Program-made: the position numbers and the translations under genes
In this document: piece after piece, positions 1-8,023 of the stretch
Layout of the letters: every line of letters starts with the position of its first letter
Position numbering within the stretch: position 1 is the first letter of the stretch
DNA from: Flavobacterium aquiphilum
GTDB taxonomy: Bacteria > Bacteroidota > Bacteroidia > Flavobacteriales > Flavobacteriaceae
DNA: 64,000 bases
Assembly (NCBI RefSeq): GCF_027111335.1
Contig: NZ_CP114288.1
Coordinates: 1,364,001 to 1,428,000 of the forward strand
Direction of reading: 5' to 3'
The notes under the pieces: generated by a model
What the model was told of the DNA's origin: nothing
Databases searched by the model: none
What the model saw: only the letters and a program-made list of their open reading frames with translations

Positions 1-281
1 TCAAGTTCGTCGCAATACAACCCAAGCTGACAGCTAACACCCGACGGGTAGCCGGTAAGAACTCCGTTATCCCTTAGATTACTGTAAATTTCAGTTAGGG
101 CAGCAGTTGCGGTTGCCTTATCTTCGAATACATCATCGGCATTAAGTTGAGAAGAAGGAAGGTCAACCTGTGTGAAACTGTCACAGGATAAAAAAAGAAA
201 CAATACTCCCAAAACGGGTATCACCCTCCTGTAATGGACAGGGGATATTACTATGCAATAGTTGTTGATTTTTATTTTCAT
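1..281 (-). CDS. SusD/RagB-family outer-membrane lipoprotein, N-terminal part only
   Basis: Reading from an ATG at 281 gives 93 codons that run off the left edge of the window. The N-terminus is a lipoprotein signal: a hydrophobic stretch ending LFLFLSC, with the lipidated cysteine at about residue 33. The mature start (DSFTQVDLPSSQLNADDVFED) is typical of SusD proteins, which bind glycans or other nutrients on the cell surface and act as a lid on a SusC receptor. The gene lies 16 bp downstream of the SusC-like gene, the usual susC-susD order, so the two are surely cotranscribed. The substrate cannot be told from this fragment. Family assignment is confident; the rest of the protein is outside the window. 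Confidence 0.9.
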   Translation of the reverse strand, partial: MKIKINNYCIVISPVHYRRVIPVLGVLFLFLSCDSFTQVDLPSSQLNADDVFEDKATATAALTEIYSNLRDNGVLTGYPSGVSCQLGLYCDEL

Positions 282-297
282 GATCATTTTTTTAACA

Positions 298-3200
298 TTA
301 GAAAGCTATTTGAAGACTGCTGGTAAAAATTTTGAGTGGTGGCAGATAGCCAGTAGAGGTAAACTCGGGATCAATACCTTTGTAATGGGTGAACGTCAAA
401 AGGTTTTGCCCTTGAAGGCCGACTTTACAAGTGAAGCTTTTTGTCCAATGTTTGGGAACATCATAGTAAAGCGAAATATTCCTCAATCGTATAAAGGAAG
501 CATCTCCTATGGCTGCATCACTTTGAACGAATCGGGTGTAAGCGGTGCTTCTAAGGTTGTTAGAATTACTGTAGCCCTGAATGAATGAAGTATCCCCAGT
601 CTGTTGCCAATGATCCGCTACACGGGTGGGTTGGTTTGACATTGTTCCGGGCATGGTGAATCGGTACATTTCATTGAAATTTTCCTGACGGACAAAATCA
701 AACAGAAAATCAAGAGTAATTGCTTTATAGGTCAGTGTGTTTTGGAATCCACCATAAAACTGAGGGTTAAGATCCTTGATAATTTTTTTGTCATCAACAG
801 CCGAAAAATTGCCATCTTTATTGAAATCAGTAAACGTATAGTTTCCGGTTTGCGGATCTACACCTGTATTTTGATACACTTTTATAATGTTTAACGGTTG
901 CCCGATTACATATTGATTGGCATAGGGTGAACCTGCCAGTCCAGGGAAGGAAAGCAGTTCGTTCTTTGCTTTTGTAATATTAAAACTGCTCGTCCATCTG
1001 AAATTTTTGGAAATTATATTTTGTGTATTTAGAGTAAGTTCAATTCCGCTGTTCTGTACTTCCGCGTCAAGATTGGCAGTAAGCTGGGTAAAGCCTGTCG
1101 TTCCGGGTAGTGGGATCCCAACCAGCTGGTTTGAAGAACGGTTACGGTACAAACTCAAAGATGTACTAATACGGTCGTTGAGAAAGCCGAGTTCAATAGC
1201 GCCTTCTAATTTAGTATTGGATTCCCAGCTAAATTCAGGATTAAACAGCCTGGAAGGAGACAGCCCTTTAACGCCCTGATAGGTATTGCTTGAAACGGTA
1301 TAAGTATCAATGTACTGATAATCGCCAATCTGATCATTTCCCGTGGTTCCCCAGCTGGCACGAAGTTTACCAAAACTTAAGAATCCCATTTTTTGCATAA
1401 AGGCTTCTTTTGAAAAAAGCCATGCTGCGCCAACGGCTCCGAATGTTGCAAATTGTTTGTCGGGACCAAAACGGCTAGAGCCGTCTCTTCTTCCGGTGAT
1501 ATTGAGAATATATTTTTCGTGCCACTTGGCATTTATCCGAAAGAAGGTCGCTTGGTATTTATAAACGGATTGATTGCTTTCCAAAATTCTGTAAATCGAT
1601 GCAGAAGCTGGGTTTTCAAGCAAGCTGTTGTTTGGGAAGTTTTCTCCATAACTAACGGTTTGTTCACCACTTTGTTGTTGGAAAGTAGTCCCAATAAGTG
1701 CATCCAGTTGTACTTTTTCAAACGATTTGTTCCAGCCTAGTTGTGGTTCCAGTATCCAGGAAGTGCGATCTAAAGTATTGTAATATACAGATGAAAACTC
1801 ACTTCCACGTCCTAAGGACGGGTTAAAGGCAGTTGAAGGCAATAAAGTAATTTGGCTTTGTCTAAGGTCAGTAAAGCCCAGGTTTACTTTGGCGAGAAAT
1901 GATGGAGTAAAATTATAGGATATAACGCCATTAGTCATCAGATCATTGGTTTTGCTTTCTATAGTTCTAAGTAATTTGGCAAGAGGATTACTAAAAGTGC
2001 CGTTTTCCCAGTTGAGTGATCCGTCAGGATTGAACAATGCGGGGGCATTAGGTGCCAGAGTTTGCGCATCCCTAGCCAAGTCGGTAGAAGGAAGGTCACT
2101 GTCCTGATAGGTATAGCCAGAAGCAAAAGAGATTTTGAATTTTTGATCTTGTGAAGTATGGTTAAAATTAGCCCGTGTACCCGCTCTGGCCGATTTAAAT
2201 TCCATTGGAAATACCGTAGTTTCTCGATTGTAACTTCCTGAAATAAGGTATTGCGTTTGTGCAGAACCTCCGGAAATAGAAAGCTGTGCCATATTGTATT
2301 CAGCAGTTCCTCCTAAAATTTCTTTTTGCCAGTCGGTGTAACTATTTTGATCCCAAGTACCATTTACATCATAAGCGTTGGTGGGGTATTTTGTTACTCC
2401 ATCATTCGCAAAAGCTTCTTTTCTCATGGCAAGATAAGTGGGAGTATCCATTAAATTCATGTGGCCGGATACCCTTCCTAGGCCTCCGGTATAGTTTGCA
2501 GAAAAAGCTGTTTTTCCTTGCTTTCCTTTTTTGGTGGTGATTAAAACGACCCCATTGGCACCCCTTGAACCATAAATAGCTGTTGCATCGGCATCTTTTA
2601 ATACTTCGATACTTTGAATATCATCTGGATTGATGTTGTTTAAAGGACTGTTTTGGGCAGGCATATTGGTTGAGGTATAACTGCTCCCAATGCTTTGGGT
2701 GGAAAACGGCACTCCGTCGATGATATACATGGGGTTGTTACCATCGCTTCGAAGGCTGTTTTGTCCCCGAATTTTTATTTGAAAGCCGCCACCGGGCATA
2801 CCAGAGTTTTGTATGACACTAATTCCAGCCATACGTCCCTGCATGGCGGCTAGGACATTGGTTACAGGTTGTTTTTCAATATCTTTTGCAGTCAGGCGGG
2901 AAATACTTCCGGTACGCTCGCTTTCTTTAACGGAGTAGTACCCGGCATTAACGCGGACTTCCTGGAGAGTGGTAACGTCTGATTTCAGTACAATATCTAT
3001 CGTAGTTTGTCCCGCAATTGGGATAGTTCTTTTTTTGTACCCCATAAATGACACCACCAAAGTATCATTTGGGGCTGTAGGTATTGCATAATGCCCGTTG
3101 TAATTTGTGATTGCGATAAGGGCAGCATTGTTTTTGACGGTAATGGTAACGCCGGGGAGGGGAGTACTTCCATCGGTGACGGTTCCCTGAACCTGATGCT

Positions 3201-3327
3201 GTTGTGAAATAGATGGAGATTGCCGCTTGGGATTTCGGGCAAAAGAGGATGAAAAAGACAGCAGTAGGCCGGTTAGAAGCAGGCAATAAAGCGCTTTCCC
3301 ATCCTTGGATAATGAAAAGTAATTCAT
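298..3327 (-). CDS. SusC/RagA-family TonB-linked outer-membrane receptor
   Basis: This 1009-residue protein is full length for the family. It has a signal peptide (about residues 1-30, ending SSSFA), a carboxypeptidase-D-like regulatory domain (about 45-120, VQGTVTDGSTPLPGVTI), a plug domain (about 125-270, with the SusC-typical NPMYIIDGVPF and GANGVVLITTKKGK) and a long beta-barrel ending in a terminal phenylalanine. It imports a nutrient captured by its SusD partner, using TonB energy. There is no N-terminal STN signalling domain, so direct control by a FecR/ECF sigma pair is not expected, and none is seen nearby. No glycoside hydrolase or peptidase is visible on this side, so the substrate stays open. 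Confidence 0.95.
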   Translation of the reverse strand: MNYFSLSKDGKALYCLLLTGLLLSFSSSFARNPKRQSPSISQQHQVQGTVTDGSTPLPGVTITVKNNAALIAITNYNGHYAIPTAPNDTLVVSFMGYKKRTIPIAGQTTIDIVLKSDVTTLQEVRVNAGYYSVKESERTGSISRLTAKDIEKQPVTNVLAAMQGRMAGISVIQNSGMPGGGFQIKIRGQNSLRSDGNNPMYIIDGVPFSTQSIGSSYTSTNMPAQNSPLNNINPDDIQSIEVLKDADATAIYGSRGANGVVLITTKKGKQGKTAFSANYTGGLGRVSGHMNLMDTPTYLAMRKEAFANDGVTKYPTNAYDVNGTWDQNSYTDWQKEILGGTAEYNMAQLSISGGSAQTQYLISGSYNRETTVFPMEFKSARAGTRANFNHTSQDQKFKISFASGYTYQDSDLPSTDLARDAQTLAPNAPALFNPDGSLNWENGTFSNPLAKLLRTIESKTNDLMTNGVISYNFTPSFLAKVNLGFTDLRQSQITLLPSTAFNPSLGRGSEFSSVYYNTLDRTSWILEPQLGWNKSFEKVQLDALIGTTFQQQSGEQTVSYGENFPNNSLLENPASASIYRILESNQSVYKYQATFFRINAKWHEKYILNITGRRDGSSRFGPDKQFATFGAVGAAWLFSKEAFMQKMGFLSFGKLRASWGTTGNDQIGDYQYIDTYTVSSNTYQGVKGLSPSRLFNPEFSWESNTKLEGAIELGFLNDRISTSLSLYRNRSSNQLVGIPLPGTTGFTQLTANLDAEVQNSGIELTLNTQNIISKNFRWTSSFNITKAKNELLSFPGLAGSPYANQYVIGQPLNIIKVYQNTGVDPQTGNYTFTDFNKDGNFSAVDDKKIIKDLNPQFYGGFQNTLTYKAITLDFLFDFVRQENFNEMYRFTMPGTMSNQPTRVADHWQQTGDTSFIQGYSNSNNLRSTAYTRFVQSDAAIGDASFIRLRNISLYYDVPKHWTKSFTCKVGLQGQNLLTFTHYKGIDPEFTSTGYLPPLKIFTSSLQIAF

Positions 3328-3368
3328 AATTTTGGGATTGGTTAGTTAAACAGGTTTTAATTGGCTAC

Positions 3369-3405
3369 GGTCCTCTATACTAGTTTGGCGACATGGTAGA
3401 GGGCC
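3369..3405 (-). promoter_or_regulatory. Stem-loop in the leader of the SusC-like gene
   Basis: Two 9-base arms (GGTCCTCTA at 3369-3377 and TAGAGGGCC at 3397-3405) pair with one G-U wobble around a 19-base loop, about 40 bases upstream of the receptor start codon. It could be a leader structure controlling translation or binding a small RNA, as known for some Bacteroides sus-type loci, but only the pairing is seen. No good TTTG/TAnnTTTG promoter is obvious upstream; the region 3406-3570 holds no convincing gene. Confidence 0.3.
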
Positions 3406-3572
3406 ATTTTTTATGCATTAAGTAAACGGCTTAATGGTCATAAGAATACTTTATTAGTCTATAAGCAGCAAAAGTTAAGTTCGTTTTTGTTGCGAAACTT
3501 AAACAAGAAGAATCACTGCTAAGAACTATAAGTGAGTTTTGGGTAAAAAAATGGCATGGAACTCAGCTTACT

Positions 3573-3677
3573 GCCTTAGAGGTACTGGTATACCGTTGCA
3601 ACAATAAGTGAGCCCACGCCAATGACGTGAGCATCGTACTTATCATCTCGTTGCAAAAATTACCAGTTTTCTAAGGC
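3573..3677. repeat. Nested imperfect palindrome, about 105 bp
   Basis: The outer arms (3573-3602 and 3650-3677) pair over almost their whole length with a few mismatches; GCCTTAGA and TTGCAAC are conserved at the ends of the arms. A second pair (ATAAGT 3604-3609 with ACTTAT 3638-3643) and a third (CACG 3615-3618 with CGTG 3626-3629) nest inside, so the block folds into one long cruciform or hairpin. It lies in the roughly 490-bp gap between the SusC-like gene and the XRE gene. It may be a small non-autonomous element or an inversion-type regulatory site. No target-site duplication was recognised. Confidence 0.55.
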
Positions 3678-3819
3678 GAGATTCAAAGCGAATGCTTCAA
3701 ATGTTTTTTATGAAGTATCGCAAAATTATTTTAAAAATCAAATATAAACAAATTTTATATGACTACAAAATTTCATTTTAAAATATTTTTTGTCGTCTAA
3801 TGAAGTTGTCAATTTGAGT

Positions 3820-4302
3820 ATGACTAGATACAGAAATAAAATTGCATTAAAACATTTAGGAGAAAAAATAAAAGCTCAAAGAATCAAAGCAGGAATGAAG
3901 ATTGATGATTTGGCTGAAATGACGGGGTTTAGTTATAATACTATTTCCAATATGGAAAATGGATATGAAACATATCTTTCCTATTTCATTGAAGTTTGTT
4001 TTGCTTTGAATTGCCATCCAAAAGAAATTATGGATGTAGAATTGGATGTAAAGTCTAGATTTCAATTATCGCCTTCTAGGATTGAAAAATCGAGATTAAC
4101 AGATAGAATTAATGTTTATATTCAGAATAATTATTTTAAAACGCCTAAGTCAACTAGTGAGGTAGTACAAAAACTGAAAGAAGAATATGATTCAGATTTT
4201 GAGTCTAAAAATGTTTCTGTTATATTACTTAGATTTACGAAAGCTAACATTCTAAAGATCATAAAAAAAGGAAATAGAAATTTATATAATTCTAATTCTT
4301 AA
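3820..4302 (+). CDS. XRE-family helix-turn-helix protein
   Basis: The 160-residue protein carries an XRE/Cro-type HTH at about residues 12-65 (LGEKIKAQRIKAGMKIDDLA, then TGFSYNTISNMENG), the DNA-binding fold of many phage, plasmid and defence-locus regulators. The C-terminal 90 residues are helical and basic, with no recognised domain. The frame is open from a TTG at 3790, but the ATG at 3820 leaves the HTH intact and is the more natural start. No partner gene follows in the same direction within a short distance, and its target is unknown. It marks the left side of the accessory region. Confidence 0.75.
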   Translation: MTRYRNKIALKHLGEKIKAQRIKAGMKIDDLAEMTGFSYNTISNMENGYETYLSYFIEVCFALNCHPKEIMDVELDVKSRFQLSPSRIEKSRLTDRINVYIQNNYFKTPKSTSEVVQKLKEEYDSDFESKNVSVILLRFTKANILKIIKKGNRNLYNSNS

Positions 4303-4385
4303 TAAATTATAGAAAAATTAATTAATCGTTTTTTGTTATATGAATTTTATTGAGTAGGCAATTTTAGTTTTATTATATTTGAAAT

Positions 4386-4517
4386 ATGGAATGGTATAAA
4401 ATAATAGGACTAGTTGTTATCTGGATTTTTGGGCTTTATTTGAGAGGAAAATTTTATGAGTTTAGAAAGAGTTATGGCTCGGAGCATAATGATAGCTGGA
4501 AGACAAGGAAGAAATGA
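4386..4517 (+). CDS. Tiny single-span membrane protein (43 aa)
   Basis: An ATG opens a 43-residue frame that starts MEWYKIIGLVVIWIFGLYLR, one hydrophobic span flanked by aromatic and basic residues, followed by a charged, lysine-rich tail. A strong hairpin-plus-T-run terminator lies three bases after the stop, supporting a genuine transcript. A decayed copy of the same gene, with recognisable sequence over most of its length, lies at 5532-5651, so this has been a duplicated unit rather than a chance frame. Function is unknown; single-span peptides of this size can be toxins, holin-like proteins or regulators of membrane complexes, but nothing here distinguishes these. Confidence 0.55.
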   Translation: MEWYKIIGLVVIWIFGLYLRGKFYEFRKSYGSEHNDSWKTRKK

Positions 4518-4519
4518 GA

Positions 4520-4547
4520 AGATGCTGAGATATAGGCATCTTTTTTT
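4520..4547 (+). terminator. Rho-independent terminator after the 43-aa gene
   Basis: AGATGC (4520-4525) pairs with GCATCT (4536-4541) around a 10-base loop, followed by seven T residues. Confidence 0.7.
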
Positions 4548-4700
4548 GATTTTTAATTATATTAGTCATGACAAAAGGCTCAGATTATAAAATCCAAGCC
4601 TTAACTTTTTAATTTATTCTTTCGGTGGTAAATAAAAAAACTTTGAACCCTGTTCATTTCCAAGTCTTATATGTTTTTTTGGGAAAAACTTTTGATATGT

Positions 4701-5468
4701 CTATTTTTGGAAGACTTTTTGTAAAATTGAAGCCAATCTAATGCCCGCTTTTTGAATTTGTGATTCAATAGTCTTTGCACTAGTAATTATATACTCTTCC
4801 TTTATTTTTGCTCCTCCAGTATTGTAAATAGGATCGAGTAGGCTTCGAGATTCTTTGGACCAGGCTATAACATCAATTGTTTGCAAGTTATTAATTTCTT
4901 TGGGTGAAAATTTATTTGCGTTTAAGCAGTTTTCAAGACTTATGTTTTGATCAAAAATGATTCCTGAATCCCAGAATGCGTGCAGGTTGGAACCCTGTCC
5001 TTTGTAGTTTAACTGTACTGTATTTCCTCCTTTATCCGAACCATATCCAACATGTAATGGTTGGTGCAAGTCGCCCACCAAATGAAAAACAATCAGTAGT
5101 TTGCTTTTGATTTCCTGTTTGGTTAGATTTTTATTGTTTTGCAGCTCTTTAATCGTCTGATTTAAAATATAAATAATGTTACTTCCTGATTTTTCAACAA
5201 CTTCTTCCCCCTTTTCAATGTTTGTATAATGATAGGGTTTCATGTAATCATAACTATGATCGTCTTTGATGTTGTCCATCCAATTGGCCGCATCTTCAAT
5301 AGTCATCCCATCTAAGTATTCCAAAACAATTTTTTTGGTGTTTTTGTCCAGATAATTAAATGCTACTTCGGCAACTAAAGCGTGACCTTTTTTACCCCAT
5401 GCTAATGCTTCAGTAGGGAAGAGGAATGAAAGAGATAAAAATATGGTAGCTAAGATAAGGTTTTTCAT
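4701..5468 (-). CDS. Secreted S1/P1-type zinc nuclease
   Basis: The 255-residue protein has a signal peptide whose predicted cleavage leaves Trp24 as the mature N-terminus, as S1/P1 nucleases need because that tryptophan binds zinc. All nine zinc ligands of the family can be placed with near-canonical spacing: W24, H29, D65, H80, H129, D133, H139, H163 and D167 (motifs AWGKKGH, WMD, YHYTN, HLVGDLHQPLH, HAFWD). It should cut single-stranded DNA and RNA in the periplasm or outside the cell, probably for phosphate or nucleotide scavenging. The frame is open up to 5501, but the ATG at 5468 gives the better signal peptide, and a TAnnTTTG box overlaps the upstream start. It stands alone, between the two copies of the tiny membrane-protein gene. 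Confidence 0.92.
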   Translation of the reverse strand: MKNLILATIFLSLSFLFPTEALAWGKKGHALVAEVAFNYLDKNTKKIVLEYLDGMTIEDAANWMDNIKDDHSYDYMKPYHYTNIEKGEEVVEKSGSNIIYILNQTIKELQNNKNLTKQEIKSKLLIVFHLVGDLHQPLHVGYGSDKGGNTVQLNYKGQGSNLHAFWDSGIIFDQNISLENCLNANKFSPKEINNLQTIDVIAWSKESRSLLDPIYNTGGAKIKEEYIITSAKTIESQIQKAGIRLASILQKVFQK

Positions 5469-5498
5469 AATTTCCATATTAATTGATTTTTTGTCGAA

Positions 5499-5506
5499 CA
5501 AATGTA
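5499..5506 (-). promoter_or_regulatory. -7 element (TACATTTG) of the S1/P1 nuclease gene
   Basis: Read on the minus strand, TACATTTG matches the Bacteroidetes -7 consensus TAnnTTTG exactly and lies 30 bases upstream of the chosen ATG. No clear TTTG box is found about 20 bases further up, so the promoter is only partly supported. Its overlap with the longer reading frame argues for the start at 5468. Confidence 0.4.
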
Positions 5507-5531
5507 TGACTTTTTTTATTTTTTATAAGGT

Positions 5532-5651
5532 GAATGTTATGAAATAATAGGACTAGCTATTTTGTGGTTCGTGGACATTAGCAGAGGGAAAGATCTGATG
5601 AACTTATAAAAAAAGCGTTTCAAAGAGTGTTGGAAAAATTGGAAGAAATGA
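5532..5651 (+). pseudogene. Decayed copy of the 43-aa membrane-protein gene
   Basis: From 5535 the DNA closely follows the gene at 4386-4517: the run AAATAATAGGACTAG is identical and the frame reads CYEIIGLAILWFV against WYKIIGLVVIWIF. There is no start codon (an in-frame stop lies just upstream), a premature stop sits at 5607-5609, and alignment of the tail (GGAAGAAATGA) needs indels. The old terminator has also decayed. The pair forms a direct repeat with the S1/P1 nuclease gene between, suggesting a duplication or insertion event. Confidence 0.65.
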
Positions 5652-5685
5652 AAGATACTGTGAGTTTTTTTTTATCAGTAATTGA

Positions 5686-5714
5686 TTGTTTATAGAAAAA
5701 ATACTATATATTTG
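5686..5714 (+). promoter_or_regulatory. Candidate promoter of the ParA-like operon
   Basis: TTG at 5686-5688, an 18-base spacer and TATATTTG at 5707-5714 fit the Bacteroidetes -33/-7 pattern. The start codon is about 150 bases downstream, a long leader, and a second isolated TAnnTTTG match (5752-5759) lacks a -33 partner. Confidence 0.4.
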
Positions 5715-5865
5715 GGAAATATAAAAAAAGCCACAAAGTGCTGACAATATGTAATTTTGAGATATATTGGAGTTCCTTTATTGCAATATAAACTAGTTAG
5801 TAACAATATTTCTGGTCTTAGTTAATTAAGAAAAAATCATACCCTTAATTCCAAATATAGATTTT

Positions 5866-6699
5866 ATGGTAATCTCATTTATTAATATGAAAGGTGGTGT
5901 CGGAAAAACTACCACGGTTGTAGAGCTAGCAACAATTTTAGTTAAAGAACATAATAAATCAGTTCTGATTATTGATATGGATCCACAAACTAATGCAACA
6001 TTCTCACTAATGGGAATTGAAGAGTGGGAAAAGATTAAAGATAATGCAACGATTGCAGATGTATTAGGAATGAATAATGGTTTCTCTTCACGTGATAAGG
6101 AATATGATATTAATAAAGCAATAGTAAAAAATGTTTGTAAAATCAATGGTCTTGACTTAATTCCGTCCCACATAGAATTAACATTTTTAGATTTGGACTT
6201 AAGCGGTCAACCGGGACGTGAAATAATTTTAGAGAATCGATTGAAAAAATGTCTAACAGATTATGATTTCATTCTTATAGATTGTCCACCTAATTTAACA
6301 TTAGCACCTCAAAATGCCCTGGTAGTAAGTGACTTTATTGTTGTGCCAGTAGTACCAGAGTTTTTCCCATCAATTGGATTGCCACTTTTAGTTAATAGAA
6401 TTGAACAACTTAAAAAGCGACTTCCAAATTGCGTTGTAGAAATCCTTGGTGTGGTGTTTACTAAAGTAAAAAGAACCACTAATAATCATACCGAGAGAAT
6501 GGATAGTGTCAGAAAGACATGTGAAGAACTTGGAATTGAAACCTTTCAAACGGTGATTCCCGACACTGTTCGAATAAGCGAAGCAGCGACCCTTAACAAA
6601 CCGGCATTCATTGTTAACCCAAATTCTGATGGAGTAACATCGTACAAAAGCTTTGCTAATGAGTTAATATTGTTACTTGAAGAAGTTGAAAAAGAATAA
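5866..6699 (+). CDS. ParA/Soj-like deviant Walker ATPase
   Basis: The 277-residue protein begins with the deviant Walker A motif KGGVGKTT (residues 9-16, with both lysines), followed by the DMDPQ switch (37-41) and the Walker B FILIDCPP (134-141). These define the ParA/MinD/Soj family, ATP-driven dimers that move or position DNA or protein cargo. A dedicated ParB with an obvious centromere-binding HTH is absent; instead two unknown proteins follow, with the next start codon one base after the stop. This could be the partition module of an integrated element or an ATPase recruited to an unknown system. Family membership is certain; the cargo is not. Confidence 0.88.
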   Translation: MVISFINMKGGVGKTTTVVELATILVKEHNKSVLIIDMDPQTNATFSLMGIEEWEKIKDNATIADVLGMNNGFSSRDKEYDINKAIVKNVCKINGLDLIPSHIELTFLDLDLSGQPGREIILENRLKKCLTDYDFILIDCPPNLTLAPQNALVVSDFIVVPVVPEFFPSIGLPLLVNRIEQLKKRLPNCVVEILGVVFTKVKRTTNNHTERMDSVRKTCEELGIETFQTVIPDTVRISEAATLNKPAFIVNPNSDGVTSYKSFANELILLLEEVEKE

Positions 6700-6700
6700 A

Positions 6701-7177
6701 ATGTTAGAATTATACATAGACACTATAGAAAAATTGATGAAAGAGCTTTCAGAATATGAAAAGAAAGGTCTTGACACGTCGTCTTTGAGACTTTTTTTGA
6801 AAAATTTGAAGACTTTTCAAAAGCTTCAAAAAATTGAAGAAAGCAGGTATGGTCAATTGCTTAGCTTTTCAGAAAAGTTAGGAATTATAAAAACATTTTT
6901 AGAAGATAAAAAAGCATTCCCTAGGATAAAAGATGTTATTGAGTTTGCAAATAATGAGTTATCATTAAATTTTGTCGACCAAAAAGAAGCACGTGATGTA
7001 ACTATCAGAAGAATATTAAATAGAATCGAGGAAACTCCTGAATTGAAAGAGAAAATGAAAATTGCTGTTTTAAACATCAGAAATCAAAAAGTTCATAAAA
7101 AATCATATAATAACAAACGTGAACAAGAAAGCGCTGTTAGTTTTTCAAAATGGGCTGAAATTTTAAGAAATTTATGA
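6701..7177 (+). CDS. Unknown helical partner of the ParA-like ATPase
   Basis: The ATG at 6701 is the best start because it directly follows the ParA stop codon; a slightly longer frame would overlap the ATPase gene. The 158-residue product is predicted almost wholly helical, with an N-terminal coiled-coil-like segment (about 1-55) and a basic C-terminus (KVHKKSYNNKREQ) that could bind nucleic acid. I recognise no family. Its place suggests the adaptor or ParB-like role in the ATPase module, but no HTH can be pointed to. The stop overlaps the next start by four bases, implying translational coupling. Confidence 0.65.
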   Translation: MLELYIDTIEKLMKELSEYEKKGLDTSSLRLFLKNLKTFQKLQKIEESRYGQLLSFSEKLGIIKTFLEDKKAFPRIKDVIEFANNELSLNFVDQKEARDVTIRRILNRIEETPELKEKMKIAVLNIRNQKVHKKSYNNKREQESAVSFSKWAEILRNL

Positions 7178-7878
7178 AAGATAAAATCATAGCAAACGCA
7201 AAAGAGGATTTACCTTTATATTTTCAAGATTTTAATACTTTTTGGAATAAGTCGGTAGCTGAAATGACTGATGATGAACTCTACACTACATATCGCTCAT
7301 CATTAGTTTTTAAAAATTGGAAAGTATCATTAAATAGCATAGATATAAAAAATTTAGATTTAATTTTTGATGAATTATTTGAAGATATCAATGCGTCATT
7401 TTTTTTAGCTCTTTTAGGATTATATCGTTCAGCCCATATGCATATGCGCAGCAGTATAGAACTTTCTTTTCAGTTGTTATATTTTTTACATCATCCAATT
7501 GAATATAAACTTTGGCTGCAAGGTGACTTTGTTATAAAATTTGACAAACTACAAGAGTATTTTAACAATCATCCAAATTTCGAAACTGATATTAGGCCTT
7601 TGATTCAGAACATATTTAAAAACTGGAAGACATTTTCTAAACATATACATGGAGAATCACCAATTTTTTTTCAATGTGAGAAGGATGTTAGAAAAACAAG
7701 TTCATTTTCAAGAAAAGATTTTGGCATTTGGAAAAGTAATTTTGAAAAAAATGTTTATTACTTAAATAAACTTTTTTTGCTTTTTTTTAAAAAGGATTTT
7801 AATAGAATTCCCGAAGCTAGCAGAAACATACTCACTAGTTTGTTGGAAGAAGATGAAAAGACGATAATGAATGCATAA
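7174..7878 (+). CDS. Unknown all-alpha protein, third gene of the ParA-like operon
   Basis: This 234-residue protein starts in a four-base overlap (ATGA) with the preceding gene. It is rich in aromatic residues and helices, with a conserved-looking core YRSAHMHMRSSIELSFQLLY (about 90-110) and a later FSKHIHG. That layout resembles large HEPN-like or Abi-like helical proteins found in accessory regions, but the RX4-6H RNase motif of HEPN toxins is not present, so no nuclease activity is claimed. It may be the cargo or effector moved by the ATPase. I do not recognise a named family. Confidence 0.65.
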   Translation: MKDKIIANAKEDLPLYFQDFNTFWNKSVAEMTDDELYTTYRSSLVFKNWKVSLNSIDIKNLDLIFDELFEDINASFFLALLGLYRSAHMHMRSSIELSFQLLYFLHHPIEYKLWLQGDFVIKFDKLQEYFNNHPNFETDIRPLIQNIFKNWKTFSKHIHGESPIFFQCEKDVRKTSSFSRKDFGIWKSNFEKNVYYLNKLFLLFFKKDFNRIPEASRNILTSLLEEDEKTIMNA

Positions 7879-8023
7879 AACTAGCTTAATAGTGGTAATG
7901 GCTGTAACAACTCCTAATATTTTAAAGCTATTTCTAAAAAAGTAAAATTGCAAACCTTTTTTAAAGCGATTTGAAGGAGGTTTGTTTTTTAGTTACAGTA
8001 CAAAATTGTAAAAACAGATATTT

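Noticed and set aside
262..588. Plus-strand frame opposite the SusC-like gene
   Set aside because: It is an antisense shadow of the receptor and SusD start; the minus-strand genes are clearly real.
3573..3677. Integron attC site suggested by the folded palindrome with GTTGCAAC
   Set aside because: The GTT/AAC ends lie at the inner side of the arms rather than at the outer ends, and no integrase or cassette array is nearby.
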